Positions 18,183-29,399 are shown, counted from the first letter of the stretch. The stretch is DNA of 46,267 nt from Perkinsus olseni (GCA_013115135.1 JABANP010000426.1:1-46267), one strand, 5' to 3'. A program made the numbers and translations. Notes: a model not told the origin generated them from the sequence alone.

Positions 18183-19313
18183 TCACCCTCTCGAAGCGGT
18201 CCTTCCTACTTCCTCCGTATTCGATGGTCCAAGTAGTCCGGGTTGATCGACGGCATGCTTCAACCTAAGCTGCACAGCGCCTAGCCCCACAAGCAACACA
18301 ACAGCGCAGAACGCAGCAGCATGATGTAGAACAACTGTACGAGTCTCGATGGCATGGTACCACACCTCCCCCTCAAGACACTGCAGCTGCACGAGGATCC
18401 GTCACGTACCTTGAAGGAATCACCTTCATACTCACAGCAGAGAGGCAGGTCCCACTTGACATCTCGTATCATCGGCAAGGTCACAGACAGGCACCCTCGC
18501 AGTTTGTCCCACCTGGACGGCCGGAGACAGTGATGACGCACCCTCGCCTTACTTAGCATTCCCCTTCTCCTCATCAACGGCATAGGGTAGTGGCAACGAA
18601 AGTCTATACCTGCGCCACGGTGAAGGCTATCCCGACTCGAAGCTCACTTGGGCGCTTGCAGCAAGATACGCTCTCTGAGCACATCCAACGAGATGTCCTT
18701 CAACTGTGTGTTGGGGAGGTATATCCTGTCCAGGAGTGATACCCGAGGAACAGCCGCCATCCGGGGCTACTCTACTTAACAGTGATGTCGGTGCATCTGT
18801 CCGAGCTAGGGTCGGTATCATGCAGGTTCAAGAACATATCATTAGCCGACAACTCCTGCCGATACAATATTTCGTACCTGAGAGAGTTGGCAATCCCTAT
18901 GGACCACCATAGCCTCTCGAACTCAGGTGCTGGGCGAGGGTCGCTCTTATCTGCACCACCAGCAGAGGCCTCGGGCATGGCGACTCCTGAAGAATAATTC
19001 CTACACGGTCATCCGCTATTCATTGGTCTCACCCGAGTGTTTCTTGAAGTCATCCCCATCCCATATAGCGTCTCGCTTAGCCTCCTCTGCCGCCTCCCTG
19101 GCCTGCTGATCTCTCCGCATTTGCGCGGCACTCTTGATACTCACCTGGAGGCACCATACGCCGCTGTCTCGAGCCGGTACACACCTTCTGGTTGGGTGCA
19201 GCATTGCTCGGGCCCACCGACCCTCTAGTGGTATTATCCCCTGAGGATTCATTGGACTCGAAGAGCTGCATCATGCCCCTCAGCTCATCCGGTGAGAACG
19301 CCGTTCCTGCCAT
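18183..19313 (-). CDS. DNAAF6: Dynein axonemal assembly factor 6 / PIH1D3 homologue
   Basis: Eight exons (19185-19313, 19033-19144, 18908-18986, 18776-18877, 18648-18725, 18553-18609, 18410-18512, 18183-18386) join in frame to 287 residues. The conserved core is clear: DPRPAPEFE, YEILYRQELSANDMFL, DPSSDRC-TDITVKIYLP, then LSLPLPYAVDEEKGNAKWD and LSVTLPMIRD, the CS-like domain of TWISTER/PIH1D3. The family works with HSP90 in the cytosol to preassemble axonemal dynein arms, so the organism has or had motile flagella. The start at 19313 gives an EF-like acidic N-terminal helix (FSPDELRGMMQLFE). Odd: the last exon adds 67 residues containing a hydrophobic segment (LHHAAAFCAVVLLVGLGAVQ) not usual in the family; an alternative end before it is possible. 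Confidence 0.9.
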
Positions 19314-19685
19314 CTCTGCCGCAATACCAGACTCTTCCCCAACCAGTCCTAGTCACTGCAACTGGCAACACCACAGACTGTCGTGAGATGATAATAATGG
19401 AGTACCGTGTACTCGAGAGTGATGATGGGCCTTGCATGCTACTTGTTGATTACACTGCATTTCATCAGTGATATACGATAGTGTCCTCGTCATCGTCGAA
19501 GCATATATATAACACAGCTCCTCATCCCCGGCTGCTCAACCTCAGCTCTCTACTCAGCAGAGGAGGAGACGCAGCAGCCGGCCGAGACCCCGGCATGGGG
19601 CTCATCCATCCCCGCGCAAGAGGGCTGCCTTGAAGGGACATGAAGCTCGGCGATCGGCTGCGGAGGGCGGCGTTCCCCCCAAAGA

Positions 19686-19979
19686 ATGGAGTCTGGCCGA
19701 CGGCAGTGCCACGATACTGCATGCGGCATACTGGATCCGGAGAATACGCCGTCACAGCGGCTGGTGACTGTTGATGATGACCAGTGGGTCGGTGCATTGG
19801 CGATGGGGGTATTCGTGGGGACGGAGATCGAGCCCGAGCCTATTAAGAGGCTTGCTAAGGACAGCCGTAACGACTGTGGTACTACGTTCATGTTGTCGAG
19901 TACGGTCGTCCAGTTGGGTACGGAGGAGCACGGTACTCGCTGTGGAGGAGGTGAAGGGCTCCGACACAGACGAGTGTGA
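19686..19979 (+). CDS. Possible coding exon, unknown
   Basis: An open plus-strand frame containing QRLVTVDDDQWVGALAMGVF and EPEPIKRLAKDSRND, compositionally protein-like. The minus strand is also open (19550-20071). It has no domain or splice support, so the strand choice is uncertain. Confidence 0.2.
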   Translation: MESGRRQCHDTACGILDPENTPSQRLVTVDDDQWVGALAMGVFVGTEIEPEPIKRLAKDSRNDCGTTFMLSSTVVQLGTEEHGTRCGGGEGLRHRRV

Positions 19980-19985
19980 TAAGCG

Positions 19986-21823
19986 TTAAGAGCAATCGCC
20001 TGAATAGGAAGTGTATCTCCGACGCCAAATGCTATCACGCTCAAAAAGGGACAGGGCGGGTGCCCTGGCAAGGCTCACATTTGCGAGTCGAGGAGATCGT
20101 GGTGACACGAAGCACGGGGTCGATCCATAGAGGGGCGAGTTCGCGGCTGAGAGCGATGACAGTGAAACCTGTACGATACGCGGTGAGGCCTCACAGCTCT
20201 TGTAGCCGACGATCTTAGCCGTTGGTAGGTCCTTCTCGTCACTTCTTTCCTCTCTAGGGCGCCGAGGAGCCTCGCTGCGACGGGGCGGCGGGCGCTCAGC
20301 AGGGGAGGAAGCCACCACATGAGAGCCCTGAGGGAATATGCTACATAACGGTAGAGCGGCACCCCTACACTTGGTGACGCTAGACACACTCAGACGCTTC
20401 CTTGGACGGGAGTCCATTCTGTGACGACTTACTCTCGACACTTCCCTCACTGACCTGGGAACGGGGTCCACTACGAGAGAACGCCGGCGGCAAGATGTCT
20501 CACTTTCGGGAAGACCCTCCGCTGGTACGACCATGATTGTCAGCTGTTTCAACGCGAGGTTCCCGCAAAGATGCCCTTCGTGAGCCCGAGGTGGTCGAGG
20601 TAGTTGAACCGGTCCTCTCTCGTACCGCCTCAACAGTCGCTTCCTCAACCGTCTCCGCGTTGGCAGGGGCATCCACACTGCCACCGTTGCTGGCTGCCAT
20701 TGCCGCCGCCTTACGAGCACGTACCTGGGCAGGTCGCGGTGGGCGAGAAACTGTCCCACGGAGCCCCATCGAGGAATTTCGCGAGGGTTGGCGAAGGGCT
20801 GAACCCCAAAGACAGTAGCAGGACGCATCCCACCCGCTCGACCATCTCTCTCTCCTCAATAACCAGATGACTGGGGGCTGGCCATCGTGAGGGGCTTGGG
20901 CTGTCAGCAAACCACGGATGCCACAGCGCATCCCTCACACTCAACCGCTTCCGTGGATCTAGCTGCATCAGCCTACAATGATGGGAAGCCGAATACCACT
21001 ACCAACGCTCTTCTCAAGTTGTATCAGAAGCGGAAGGCCACTGCAACAATGCCGTGAAGAGTATATCCTCACAGTGAGCAAGACCTAGCCCCGCTCACTC
21101 GAGTATTAATTCCTTCGCCTCCTGACTGAGGTGTCGGGCACCCTTCCTTCGGAACAGTTGGTCCACGTCCTGATTAGATACAGCACACAGACCTGTTGCC
21201 CAAGCACACACCCTGACCGCTACTACCCCGGAGGAGAACGCGGCCCAATCCTTGTCACCACCGCGAGGGTCCGCTGATTGAAAGAGACTTCTGGCAGTGA
21301 GCAGATAGAAGATACCTCGAGCAACGAAGTTAACTCTATCCCAGTCTCAACCCGTGGCCTTACTCCAACCCAGGCACCACGAGTCCACAGCAGTAGCGAT
21401 GTAGTCCCTACGGGAGTACAGCTCTGGCGGCCGGAAGGACTTCCCTACGAGACCCCTGACATAGCGCCACTATAGGGCGCAGGACTCATGCTTGGGCTCT
21501 CACTTAAAGCGTATGAGCTCTTCTCTTCCGCTGTTGTCGGTCGAGAACTCAGTGGCTTGTCCTGGGTCGCATATCTAGCAGGGTGGGATGAATATGAGGG
21601 CTACTCACCATGGCCATCACCTTGACAGTATAATTGCCTGATTCTGGTTCGACGAAGAGTAACATATTTTCTAACGATACGTCCTGCAAGGCCAGACCGT
21701 GCCTGAGCAGCTGTGAGTGAGTAACGAAGCACTGCAGTCCCATCGGGCCGAAAGACAGCGATTGTGCTTCCCAATCGGCGACGGACAGCTAGTAGTACTG
21801 CCAACATCAGAGTGGTTCTAGTC

Positions 21824-21857
<34 letters not shown>

Positions 21858-22801
21858 CGGTGTAGATAGGCTATGCCTTGGGCAGCCTCTGCTACTACAC
21901 TCTTCACTACTCTCTCCTGGAACCCACCATCGGTAGCGCTAGAGACCTCTTTCAACGACTCCAAAAGATCCCCGCCTGACAGCATCAACTCAGCTGCCAC
22001 CTCGTCCGGACCAGGCTGACCTCTAGCCAGGGGTGATGCCAGGTAGTGACAATGGTCATCTTCGGAGTGGTCCAGCAGCTCGAGGACATGATCGTTCTCT
22101 CTCATCTTAGACGCGAACGTGACCTCCGACAGAGGCATCTCACAGAACTCGATATTTCGATTGTCCTGAAGGCAACTCATCAGTCACCCCATCCCGGATC
22201 ATCAGCTACCTTGGCTTCCCTCTGAATCCTTGCGAGCTCCCGTTTGTGCAGTACTTTTACTGCATAGTCCTTGCCAGTACTCAACCCTCGGGCCTGACCT
22301 CAGTCCGCTCAGCGCCATCCTACTACCACAACTTACCCTATAGACACCACCGAACAGGGCGGACTGGAGCTGCTCGATCAGCTCATAGACCTCTCCAGTG
22401 GAGCCCTTAACATACGGTCCAACAGCAACTCTGGTCATTGACTGTACCGGCAACGAGGAGGACCCCCCTGCCGCTAGCGTCGGTCCTCTCACTGAGGGAC
22501 CTGACACCGGCATGGCGACGCATATTCCCACAGCTTGTGTGCACTCACCCAGTGAGGGTCGGCAACTGATTGGCCCAGTAGTGGATGCACATAGCGATCC
22601 GCCAAGGACACTTCTGGACGGCTGATGGACCGAAGCTGGTCCAAACTGGGTGAATGAAGACGGGAAGGGATGAAGGTGCGCCATCGAGGCTGAGCCTTGC
22701 AGCAGGAGGTGGTGGGGCCGAGAGGACGAGGGCGGTGGAGGAGGAGAAGAAGACAATAACATAATATACACAACAGTGTCCGAGATGAAAATAACTGACA
22801 C
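19986..22801 (-). CDS. Divergent protein kinase with Ser/Arg-rich tail
   Basis: Exons rebuild a whole kinase domain: EQLQSALFGGVYR (Gly loop, ending at 22337), DYAVKVLHKRELARIQREAK (22210-22269, VAIK lysine), 21858-22165 (C helix region and AAQGIAYLHR), 21621-21702 (HGLALQDVSLENMLLF), 21504-21574 (ICDPGQA), then GLVGKSFRPPELYS (APE) with DSWCLGWS, and finally ARHLSQEAKELILELMQLDP-RKRLSVRDALWHPWF. The HRD motif reads LQD and DFG reads DPG; the catalytic Asp, Asn and metal Asp remain, so activity is possible but atypical. A long Ser/Arg/Pro-rich tail follows toward 19986, with its exact end unresolved. Start is 22801 or the internal Met at 22684. Introns are 34-155 nt. Confidence 0.85.
21824..21857 (-). 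repeat. Trinucleotide microsatellite forming an intron 5' splice site
   Basis: A (CTA) run on the plus strand reads GTAGTAGTAG... on the gene strand and begins exactly at the donor of the 155-nt kinase intron 21703-21857 (exon ...YLHR ends at 21858). Each unit is itself a potential GTAG donor. Confidence 0.8.
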
Positions 22802-24186
22802 CCACCTCCAAGAAGGAGACTCGGACGCCTAACACGACACCAGCCTCCCAACGTTACGACGATTGATCATGCTCGAGGAGCCTTATGACGTCCCTCCAGA
22901 AGGGCGCAAGATCCGTCAGGATTTCCTCGGCGCTCCATCTCTCACCGTCAAGCCGTGCTTCGTACCTGCTGGACCCCTGCCAGCACCCCAGACAAGGCTA
23001 CTACTTCCCAACCAGCGCGGCTATGTCGGCCAGCACAGTCGATGCAGGACCGACCCTCCTCCTAAGAAACTCTCGTGTGATCGTCGCCAGCTGCCACAGG
23101 GTGAATGCCACCTCTGATGTTGCCTCCACCTACTAAGGAACCAGTCTGTAGTAACGATACCGTACTGAGATTACGGCCATAGTCACGACGGGAAGGGCCA
23201 GAGAGACCTTCCAGTCCGGCATACCCATGGTCACCTCGCCGAAGCTACCCTCCAGGGGGTCGCCAGGGAACGGCCAAAGGACTTCGAAATCGTCCAGAGG
23301 CTGACAGCGAAGGAGGAGACCGTCGCAGGCAGGAACTTAATAAGCCTCACTAGAACAGCACTCCTCACTCCCATGCGTAACGATTCTTCTCCGCCATGAG
23401 TGTCGAACAACAGAGAATAGGCGATGCTCTCTTCCCCGAAACCACGGACCTGACCATCATACTCAAAGGCCAGGCCACAAAGGACAGGGTTGGACTACAT
23501 AGTGGAGAGCATGATGCTTCGGAATGAAAATGCATTCGCCAGACTGAAGGGTAGTGTTGAACCAGCGAGCAGAGGCGAACTCAGGCCACCTGAAGGGTAC
23601 ACTATCATCGAACAGATTCATAATGCGTTCAGAATCATCACAGACGAAGGCAGAGTGCGCAGAGAATAGGAGATCCTGAAAGGTGCTTTTTACCTCTCCA
23701 CGTCTACCATGTCGCCCTCAATTGGACTGTCATCGGATCCTACTACCTCCGAGGGAGAATGATAATGTCTGGAGAGAAGAGATGCAGTTCGAATGGCATC
23801 CAAGATCATATTAGCATTCCTCTCGGGAATCAATTTCCTACAATCGTAACTTACAATCTGCAGGAACGAAGAAAAGGTAACAAGCGAGAACGAGACAACC
23901 TCGCCACGCGGTGCGAGAACAACGGTCGAACAATCGAAGCGCTGAGCTGCTAGACCCTTGCAGTATTCAAGTGCTGCCTCGACCTCCAACAGCTGCTGCA
24001 TCCGTATGCCACAGTGTCCTCATATTGCATGCGGCATCTTCTTCGTTATTACAGACTGTATGTCACATCAGCACTCGGCATCAGCACTTAGCGGTAAATC
24101 GTAAAGTCCAGGCAGAGCCCGCTGCTGATGAGAGAAGCAGCTGTGGAGGGTGGACGGACGAGCCGGCGACGGCAGCCATACCCTCC
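22802..24186. other. Region with unresolved coding signal
   Basis: A minus-strand frame at 23690-24001 (LDAIRTASLLSRHYHSPSEVV) and a short plus-strand frame near 23398 (MSVEQQRIGDALFPETTDLT) look protein-like. Either may belong to the 3' end of the JmjC gene or to a small separate gene. I could not join them. Confidence 0.3.
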
Positions 24187-25527
24187 TCACCCGGACCACA
24201 TAGGTATCTTATCCCTGTCCCTCCTCATATCCCAGAATGTCCACTCACGCCATCCTGATATCTGACAAGACCACAACAAAGACCAGGCCAAGCAGCCCGG
24301 CAGCCTCACCTGACACATTAGCTGGTCGTTCATGTCGTAGTGGACTACAGAGGAGGTGAAGGAAGGCGGTCGGCTGGAGCTGACCCACAGCCCTAGCTCC
24401 GTCAGGAGAGTGCTGCGGTTGTCTCTGACACGCCCTCTGCTGGATGTAGGCCAAACGCTGCTCCCCCTACCCTTCCAATGGGTCCCGGTATCCACCAGCA
24501 ATGAAGGATGGCACGAGGAGGTCGGCGGTGAGGTTTACTGGAATCTGAAGACCGGGGGAACGTATACAGCCAGGTCGCCGTTTTGTGCCGCCCCGTTCCT
24601 ATACATCATAGGCCATTACGCTCAAGCGTTCTGATACAGTAGCCATACTGTATGGTGATTGCCTCGAGACTCCACTCGGTGTTCACGAACTGCAGTGAGA
24701 CTGCCTGTGCCAGTCTAGGAAGACTCTGCTACTTTTCTCACTCCATAAGGTTCACAGAGGACATCCCGACTGGAGCCCCTTCGATATGCCCGATAGGATG
24801 CATGCACTACATAAGGCTTTGTAGGAAGGCTAAACCCGGACGGCCTCCTTCTCCTCGAGCGGCAGCCCACTCACTTGCGATATTATGTAGACATCCCCAC
24901 CCCCCTTCATTTTCCCTATTGCCTCAGCCACCGTAGACATCTCCGAGGTAGACTTCGACATAATCTAAGATACCAAACGTCCAGCTGCCGGCATGACCTC
25001 AACGTGCTACGTCATCGCTACACGACACCCCCTCCCGGTCGCAATAGTCTGACAGGCGATCCTCGTTCCTAACTTCCGTTCTGATCGCCTCTGACCCATA
25101 CCTCTCACTCAGGTACCTTCACTACACCACAACTAGTGTCCGTATCAGGGACTGGCTCACCATTACTCAAGGGTCCACGGTAGGGAGAGGAGCTCGGGCA
25201 TTCGAACCTTGACGGGCACTCCTTCGGGTTGGATCTTCCTCCAAAACTCATACGACGACAGCTCCTCCGCCAGGGTGATTTCACCTAGCAGTCAGGATGA
25301 TTGATGTCGCCTAGAAGTCGCTAGGACCCCCTACCCCCCCAGGATTCCCCGAAGTAAGCATGACCGAGTGGATACCGCTGCCTCACTGCTTGCTGTGTAC
25401 TCTCCTCAACACTGGCATTACAGACCTCCTTGTGTGAACACTCAGTACTAGATCCGTTATCGAAGACGACGCGAGGCGAGGCAGCAGAGCCGATGCTCCC
25501 CATAGCTAGACATAGTGATAACAACAT
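24187..25527 (-). CDS. Secreted JmjC/cupin_8 domain protein (3' end unresolved)
   Basis: The N terminus MLLSLCLAMGSIGSAAS is a signal peptide. Downstream exons spell the JmjC order: LSSYEFWRKIQPEGVPVKV (entry strand), YLSERYGSEAIRTEV, AEAIGKMKGGGDVYIISQ, AVSLQFVNTEWSLEA, IPVNLTADLLVPSF, then LLTELGLWVSSS, SSVVHYDMNDQLMCQ and ISGWREWTFWDMR. HYD supplies the first two iron ligands (H-x-D); the third His lies in sequence I could not place. The family contains Fe(II)/2-oxoglutarate hydroxylases; a secretory-pathway location fits the signal peptide. Introns of 37-50 nt join most of these pieces in frame. Start could also be the Met at 25590. Function is inferred from the fold only. Confidence 0.75.
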
Positions 25528-25624
25528 CACTACCCACAGTTCGGGTTCCGGGTGAAAACCCGTGAGCAAAAGGAATATCGCAGCTGTCATCCAAGGCCAA
25601 CACTACTGACTTGTCCGGAAACAT

Positions 25625-26731
25625 TCATGGCACGCCCCCGTCGCCGTCCCTCTCCTGCTGTTCTATCCATCGCTGACGAGCGCTCTTGCCATCCTTCATC
25701 TTGGGGTCCTGCCGAGCCCTCCTGTTCCGTGGGTCACGCTGCGCCTCCTCCTTTGCCCGTTGCTGATTCCACATCTCATCGCTGGCTGCAAAGGCCACCT
25801 TTGGTATCTTGAAGGTCGCTGCCTGCTCGGGCGTGCAGGGCCAAATGAGCACGTTAACCTGATCAACCCTGACCAAGATCTCCACAGGGTCTCCTCACCG
25901 AAGGTTGTTCGAAAGACTGTGCTGGAAGAGGCAAGTTCACTGGCTTGGCGATATCTTTGAGCTCGGCAATGATGCGCACTGCAAAGGATATGCCCTCAGT
26001 CCGAGCGGCAGGGCGGAGGACTCCTACCAACCATCTGCCTCATCTCCTCCTCCTCTGCCTTTCCCTTCATAATAACAGCCTCCGTCCGATGCTTCTTCAA
26101 AAGAAGCTCCCGATGATGGAGAATCTTAACCACAGGTTAAACTCTGTCATTCTATAGACTCTCACATATCTTTGGAAATCAGGTAGAGCTATCCTGCAGT
26201 TGTAACGCATATACTTGATCTTCAATGACGGGTCAAAGCTGTACAAATCAGTCTGTTGCTTCTCCTTGAGGATCTCCTTCTGTCTAAGGCGGCCACATAC
26301 ACAACATCATCACCAACACGAGGACGCTACTTCAACTTATCCACAATCTGGGCTTCAAGGTCGCTTCTCCGAGCTATCCGGCACACGGGTGGCTGCTTGT
26401 TAGCATTCACTAACACCTGCACGGCCCATGCAGCACCAGCAGCCTCCATCATTCCCTTCCTACCAGGTCTAGGTTAGCCTCTCTCGCCTGCGCCTTGGCC
26501 TCCTCCAGGTCCATCACCCCAATAGCACCTCCATCTCTACCGATGACGTGGACCTGATACCGAGTTCGATGTCCGTGTAAGAAGTGCTCCCCTCACTCTT
26601 GGGAATAAAATATCGTCGTTGGCCAGCAAGCCTTTGAACCCCGACTCAGCCGTGACGAAGAATCTTTGGTTGAAGCAGGGCCGCCGCGGAAACGCCCGCA
26701 GTAATGAATTTCTCAGACGGCTGCTGAGCAT
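25625..26731 (-). CDS. Translation initiation factor IF-3, organellar
   Basis: Seven exons (26597-26731, 26464-26553, 26337-26416, 26166-26283, 26028-26124, 25899-25978, 25625-25858) join in frame at every junction to 277 residues. The N terminus MLSSRLRNSLLRAFPRRPCF is a mitochondrial-type presequence. The IF-3 N domain follows: ANDDILFPRVHVIGRDGGAI then GVMDLEEAKAQAREANLDL, and QPPVCRIA. A Lys-rich linker (KQKEILKEKQQ) leads to the C domain (SLKIKYMRYNCRIALPDFQ, HHRELLLKKHRTEAVIMKGK, RIIAELKDIAKPVN). IF-3 binds the small ribosomal subunit and proofreads start-codon pairing. The C-terminal 60 residues are a charged extension beyond bacterial length, as in many organellar forms. Mitochondrial rather than plastid location is inferred from the presequence and the neighbouring COX2B. 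Confidence 0.93.
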
Positions 26732-26931
26732 CGATATAGGGCACTGAATGGCGGCCGAACATCATCTCCACAGAGTGTCCCATCTCCGCCATTGACGTAC
26801 TCAGGAACACAAAGGACGCTTATAAAGGCCAAACACAGTGTCCTCCGCAGGGCCATCTTCGGGCTACTCGCCACGAAGTGTAAAAAAGATGATAATGGTG
26901 TCATCAGGTCTCCCTTCTACGGGAAGTCTCA

Positions 26932-27613
26932 CTAATCCTTATACCACTTCTTCGCGTGTGCAGCAAAGGCCTCCGGACTAACAGCCTCAACCACGATGGG
27001 CATGAACCTGATCGACACCACTCACAGATACGACTGACGGGCTGCTTACGCATGGAGGGTCCCACAGAGCTCCGAGCACTGACCGTAGAAGACGCCCTCA
27101 CGCTGGATGAAGGTGTTGATCTGAGGGAGGGGGTGCTGAGGGCTGACTAAGCGCGAAGGGGGGCTTACCTTAACCAAACGTCCCGGGGTAGCATCGCACT
27201 TGATACCCAACGATGGTACTGACCATGAGTGTATGACATCAGCTCCCGTTATCTAAAGGCGTAGTGGTGACGCTGGTGAGCGCTGAGGGAGGGCTTACTA
27301 GGAACCTTATATGGGTACGAGTGGGGAGGGTAAGCCTCTTGTCGACCTCCAGCATACGGGCCATACCCGGCTTCAAGTCCATGTCCCCCACCAGATTACT
27401 CTGGAATGAGTACCTATACAGCGGTTACCGCTAACAGGCTGTGAGAGGGAGCAGGACTTCCCCTTACCAGCTCGGGATGGGAGCGCCTTCAAGGTACTTC
27501 TGGGGAGTCGGATAGTCCTCTGGGCTCACATCCTGCAACTTAACCTCCTTCTCCTCCTCGGCGTTGGATATATTAGCCGGTCCGAACAGGGAGCGAAGTG
27601 AGCTCGTGGCCAT
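26932..27613 (-). CDS. COX2B: Nuclear-encoded cytochrome c oxidase subunit 2, C-terminal half (COX2B)
   Basis: Five exons (27468-27613, 27299-27413, 27169-27252, 27050-27120, 26932-27007) join in frame to 163 residues. The protein starts with a short leader ([15 protein letters not shown]) and lacks both transmembrane helices of normal Cox2. From [19 protein letters not shown] onward it is the intermembrane-space CuA domain: [35 protein letters not shown], then [12 protein letters not shown], carrying the CuA ligands His, Cys-x3-Cys, His and Met. In myzozoans and chlorophycean algae cox2 is split and both parts are nuclear; this is the second part. The partner COX2A is not in this window. It accepts electrons from cytochrome c in complex IV. 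Introns are 43-54 nt. Confidence 0.96.
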
Positions 27614-28148
27614 AACGACGCGAGTGCCAACGACAGCTTCTATATCAGATCTTGCGCCTCGCGACTACCGAACATCGAGAATGAAAAAAGCGCTCGCCCA
27701 AAATTACATCCACTACGTCTGCTTATGAGAGGGAGTAGTCAGAACAGGAGGCGCTAGGTGAGAGATGGTAGGTTGAGCATCTTGGAGGGGCTGACTGGGG
27801 AGTGCTGTGTTACGGTCGCGAAAGGGCTACAAGTGACACCCGTGGAGGGAAAGGGCACGGGTGAGCTCGCAGGAAGGTTGATAGAATCTTGATTACCTCG
27901 TGTAGAAACTGTATTACATCCTCGTGGATGCGAAGTTCGTCGGAACTGCCGAGCTGGACCGTGACCAGGTGAGGACGTGGTCTTGAGGCGTCTCGGAGCC
28001 CATCAGCACTACCCGCCTCAGAGCGTCGACGACCTCAGACTCCCTCTGCTACGCTGCCCAGAGACGGCGAGCCTCGTTCGCCATTTGAGCTCCCTCGAGC
28101 TCGCTGACTACGAGGGACGGAATACTCTGGTATGGACTGATTCCTCGC
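27614..28148. other. Divergent promoter region and unresolved plus-strand start
   Basis: Lies between the COX2B start and the FHA gene. A plus-strand frame at 27977-28165 might be an early exon of the FHA gene. No promoter element stands out. Confidence 0.3.
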
Positions 28149-29099
28149 GTGTCGTATCTGAGTAGTCGCCTCTACCTCAGCGCCTTGGTTCTCGGTCGCA
28201 AGTATCTCACGCTTACCTCACGCTCGCTGTTTCGGATAGGAATGACTCGAGATCGGCTTACCTGGTGGAGAAAACTGTTCCATCCGAAGGGTACACGGCT
28301 ATTAGCATTACCGCGAATCTGGCCGCCTTACTCATCCTTGCCGTGTTTGAAGTCCATCGAGGTCTGTCCCTGCAGCTCGTTGTCCCTGAGCATTGGCCGA
28401 GCTCCATCCAACGACATAGTACTCATGGACCGCTGCGTGAGCAGGACCCACGCGGTATTGCGGTGGCAACGAGATGAGGCCACACAGTCTATGTTGGCAC
28501 CTACTATGTAAGGTTGCAAGTCGTGTCGATGGCCGAGGGGATTTCCTTGTCTGCCTCAGCGAGCCTCTGAGCACGTCTTCCGCGACTTGGGTACAGATTC
28601 CGTCTCTCGCCGAGCTGCCGCTGATAGCAGGAATGTCTCTCAAGCTCGGCACCGAGTCGACGGAGTGTCGTGTGATTCGAGCCGACTCTGGTCAGTATAG
28701 GGTTGTCGGCGGCTCAAGGATGAGCGCTGCGCTGTTGGTCATCGTACTGATGCGCTTACTGTGTTGTGTTACCTTTGAAAGCCTCGTCTTAGAATCTCTG
28801 GTGCTGCATATGCCGGCGGATACTGTATTAGAGACCCCGGATAGCTCCTGTTTACCCGCTGAGATGGACTATGGTGACCTCGTCACTAAAATCAGGTTCG
28901 TCGCGCTATAACACAGCATTGATCTCAATTACCTTTCGCTCTTCGACTCTTTCGAAATGTTATTCCAGATACTCTCGCCGAGGCTTGAACACTATAACGA
29001 TAGGTCGAAGCCGGAGTAATTCGTTGGTTATCCATGCGGACAGGAGTGTATCGAGCTTCCATTGCCAAATTGTTCCAGGAAGCGCAAGTTCTGCGAATG
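28149..29099 (+). CDS. Protein with two FHA domains (exons partly resolved)
   Basis: Two forkhead-associated signatures: LSIGRAPSNDIVLMD...CVSRTHAVLRW (exon from 28376) and ITIGRSRSNSLVIHADRSVS-SFHCQIV (about 28990-29099). Both have the GR, S and VS-x2-H residues that read phosphothreonine. Between them, an exon starting at 28551 encodes IPSLAELPLIAGMSLKLGTE, the L-x3-G-x4-LG strand that closes the first FHA domain; its junction to the first exon is in frame. FHA proteins dock phosphorylated partners in signalling or DNA repair; which pathway is unknown here. The gene probably continues beyond 29400 (NRWYFTDLGG...), which would place tRNA-Leu in an intron. Start and end are unresolved. Confidence 0.75.
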
Positions 29100-29170
29100 G
29101 TAAGCTGTTTAAGAGGTTTTTGCTGGTACCTTAGCTCCGTACCCCCGCAGTGAAACAGATTGACGCCATC

Positions 29171-29250
29171 GACAGTTTGGCCGAGTGGTCTAAGGCGCTG
29201 GCTTAAGGCGCCAGTCCGAAAGGGCGTGGGTTCGAACCCCACAGCTGTCA
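29171..29250 (+). tRNA. tRNA-Leu (anticodon AAG)
   Basis: 80 nt including a long variable arm (type II tRNA). The acceptor stem GACAGTT pairs with AGCTGTC (one G-U), discriminator A. The anticodon stem CTGGC/GCCAG closes TTAAGGC, giving AAG. The variable arm TCCGAAAGGG and B box GGTTCGAACCC are intact. No intron, no encoded CCA. Confidence 0.95.
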
Positions 29251-29399
29251 CGTGCCTATGTGCATTTCATTGAACGACCCGCCTGATGAATATATACACC
29301 ACTGTACACCTGGTCTCTCCATCATTTCATTCCTCTTGAGACGAAGAGTCATATGATGAGGTGTAGGGTCCCGAGTGCTGACCACCGCTAAGCGGTGAC

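Noticed and set aside
25200..25230. AAGGTTCGAATGCC near 25200 resembling the intronic palindrome
   Set aside because: It lies in the JmjC coding exon (PVKVRMPE), lacks the paired stem and is explained by codons.
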